Notes under the pieces: generated by a model
Told to the model about the DNA's origin: nothing
Databases searched by the model: none
Seen by the model: only the letters and a program-made list of their open reading frames with translations
Made by a program: the position numbers and the translations under genes
In this document: positions 23,757 through 23,784 of the stretch, piece after piece
Layout: each line of letters opens with the position of its first letter
Numbering within the stretch: position 1 is the stretch's first letter
NCBI GenBank assembly: GCA_944323585.1
Contig: CALUTA010000008.1
Coordinates: 1-23,784 of the forward strand
Direction of reading: 5' to 3'
Source of the DNA: Candidatus Gastranaerophilales bacterium
GTDB taxonomy: Bacteria > Cyanobacteriota > Vampirovibrionia > Gastranaerophilales > Gastranaerophilaceae
Length of the DNA stretch: 23,784 bases

Positions 23757-23772
23757 CTCATAATTTTATGAG
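23757..23772 (-). promoter_or_regulatory. Palindrome overlapping the TPR gene ribosome binding site
   Basis: CTCATAA-N2-TTATGAG, perfect 7-bp arms. One arm overlaps the GAG of the SD for the TPR gene (SD occupies 23755-23759). It could be a hairpin that masks the SD or a dimeric operator. Confidence 0.4.
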
Positions 23773-23784
23773 TTGATTGTAATA

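Noticed and set aside
1..23784. CRISPR array, insertion sequence, prophage or defence system
   Set aside because: No repeat-spacer pattern, transposase, integrase, phage structural gene or recognised defence domain was found on either strand.

Overview
This is an AT-rich bacterial chromosome segment carrying ordinary core genes. Taken together the content suggests a gut-type non-photosynthetic relative of cyanobacteria (Melainabacteria/Vampirovibrionia, Gastranaerophilales). The clues are: a prepilin with the FTLAEVLITLGILGVV N-terminus and a DANG...KPNQYG loop of the kind repeatedly seen in that group; glyQ standing apart from glyS, as in cyanobacteria; a tRNA gene without an encoded CCA; and an orphan NarL-type response regulator. 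This assignment is an inference from recall of protein families, not from a database search.

Layout. 1-4110 (minus): recN (DNA repair) and a divergent member of the GH13 alpha-amylase clan, separated by a bidirectional hairpin terminator. 4262-5874 (plus): a NarL/FixJ response regulator with a strong terminator, then a type IV pilin/pseudopilin-like gene whose 5' end holds a run of eleven G. 5877-6389 (minus): a small P-loop kinase resembling phosphomevalonate kinase and phage dNMP kinase. 6472-12283 (plus): glyQ followed closely by two tandem paralogous APC amino-acid permeases, then pgi with its own promoter. 12338-13877 (plus): a signal-anchored protein of unknown function tightly linked to trxB. 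13953-18263 (minus): tRNA-Arg(CCG), lemA, a nitroreductase, a LytR-CpsA-Psr family protein and mgtE, the last apparently with a leaderless transcript. 18307-20166 (plus): argS. 20188-23772 (minus): an unrecognised 133-residue protein, a DusB-like tRNA-dihydrouridine synthase overlapping its upstream neighbour, and a large exported TPR protein.

The genes cover DNA repair, alpha-glucan and sugar-phosphate metabolism (GH13, pgi), translation (glyQ, argS, tRNA-Arg, dus), amino-acid and magnesium transport, redox homeostasis (trxB, nitroreductase) and the cell surface (pilin, LCP, LemA, TPR protein). No CRISPR array, insertion sequence, prophage gene or rRNA was seen. All gene-free gaps are shorter than 300 bases and most hold recognisable promoters or terminators.

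The most unusual signal is the G11 tract inside the 5' end of the pilin-like gene. Changing the tract by one base is predicted to switch between three outcomes: a fused long prepilin, a leader peptide that ends on the internal start codon, or an early stop. This looks like a candidate phase-variable translational switch, provided the tract is not an assembly artefact.
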